The translations under genes were made by a program, and so were the position numbers. Below, in pieces: positions 15,338 to 15,755 of a stretch of 15,755 bases of DNA. The stretch is from the NCBI GenBank assembly GCA_003535335.1, contig DOHJ01000129.1, positions 1-15,755 on the forward strand, given 5' to 3'. This DNA is from Paracoccaceae bacterium (GTDB taxonomy: Bacteria; Pseudomonadota; Alphaproteobacteria; Rhodobacterales; Rhodobacteraceae). Below the pieces are notes generated by a model. The model was given only the letters and a program-made list of their open reading frames with translations. It made no database searches and had not been told where the DNA came from. The stretch's first letter is position 1. Each line of letters begins with the position of its first letter.

Positions 15338-15755
15338 TTAGTTAGCCTGACGTCTCAGAAAGGCAGGTATCTCGATTTTCTCGTTATCGGCATCGGCCTG
15401 AACCGGATTGGCTTGGGGCTGTTCGCGCAAAGGCTGCGGTGCTGGTGCTGCGACCTCCTCGGCGTGTCCCGTCATCCGGTTGATCAGAGAGTTGATACCA
15501 AAACGTGGTTTTTCAGCCATCGGTTGAGACACCATTTGGGTTTGTTCGGCCATTGGCGCAGCCGCCGGTGTGTTCTGAATAGCCGCTTGCAACCGCTCCA
15601 TTGCTTGTGGTGTTGGCCCCCCTGCCGCTGTTGGGCGTGGTGCAACAAATTGTGACGCTTCATGTTCGAATGCCTCGATGCTTTGCGAGTGCAATTCTGT
15701 TTGGCTCACTTCCGGCTGGTAGGCAGGAGGCGGCAGGTTGTCAGAAAAATCATCT
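15338..15755 (-). CDS. ftsZ: Cell division protein FtsZ, C-terminal part
   Basis: FtsZ is the tubulin-like GTPase of the division ring. Only the last 138 codons are in the window; the frame is open to the edge, so the GTG at 15709 is internal. The fragment is the disordered Pro/Ala/Gln-rich linker (for example PRPTAAGGPTPQAM and EEVAAPAPQPLREQP), a conserved internal stretch PRFGINSLINRMTG, and the terminal peptide EIPAFLRRQAN, which binds FtsA and other membrane tethers. The GTPase core lies outside. The ending is characteristic of rhodobacterial FtsZ, and the following lpxC, bamD and recN confirm the division-cluster context. Confidence 0.95.
   Translation of the reverse strand, partial: DDFSDNLPPPAYQPEVSQTELHSQSIEAFEHEASQFVAPRPTAAGGPTPQAMERLQAAIQNTPAAAPMAEQTQMVSQPMAEKPRFGINSLINRMTGHAEEVAAPAPQPLREQPQANPVQADADNEKIEIPAFLRRQAN

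Overview
The window looks like a chromosomal segment of an alphaproteobacterium of the order Rhodobacterales (roseobacter-type). The grounds are the FtsZ C-terminus ending in IPAFLRRQAN, the ftsZ-lpxC-bamD-recN order, the adjacent aerobic cobaltochelatase genes cobS and cobT, and a LuxR-type regulator fused to an alpha/beta-hydrolase. Base composition looks moderate, near one half G+C by eye, with clearly AT-richer intergenic gaps. There are no rRNA or tRNA genes, no CRISPR array and no recognisable mobile element. The first gene (cobS) and the last gene (ftsZ) are cut by the window edges.

Layout, plus strand: cobS (3' part) overlaps cobT by the ATGA tetranucleotide. A three-domain Xaa-Pro aminopeptidase follows, then a small DUF427 protein. 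A perfect 12-bp stem closes this half. Minus strand: an FMN-dependent L-lactate-type dehydrogenase (lldD) lies downstream of a CLC chloride channel/transporter gene with C-terminal CBS sequence. Divergent from the CLC gene, on the plus strand, is an FAD-linked D-lactate dehydrogenase. The two stereospecific lactate oxidases therefore flank the CLC gene. Next, on the plus strand, is a 585-residue LuxR/hydrolase fusion with its own AT-rich, palindrome-rich upstream region. The minus-strand tail of the division and cell-wall cluster then reads ftsZ (partial), rho-independent terminator, lpxC, bamD, recN.

Functionally the segment joins cofactor synthesis (the CobST chaperone module that serves CobN in cobalt insertion), peptide turnover, lactate oxidation into the respiratory chain, cell division, outer-membrane biogenesis (LpxC and BamD) and DNA repair (RecN).

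The most unusual item is the LuxR/hydrolase fusion. The position where an alpha/beta-hydrolase normally carries its catalytic histidine holds glutamine (residue 567), and the nucleophile elbow is non-canonical (GSD). This suggests a hydrolase fold recruited as a ligand sensor for the attached DNA-binding domain. A 16-bp palindrome of NarL-like 7-2-7 architecture lies just after the gene, and a second dyad lies just before it. These are candidate operators. The other conserved genes look ordinary, with small oddities noted in their entries.
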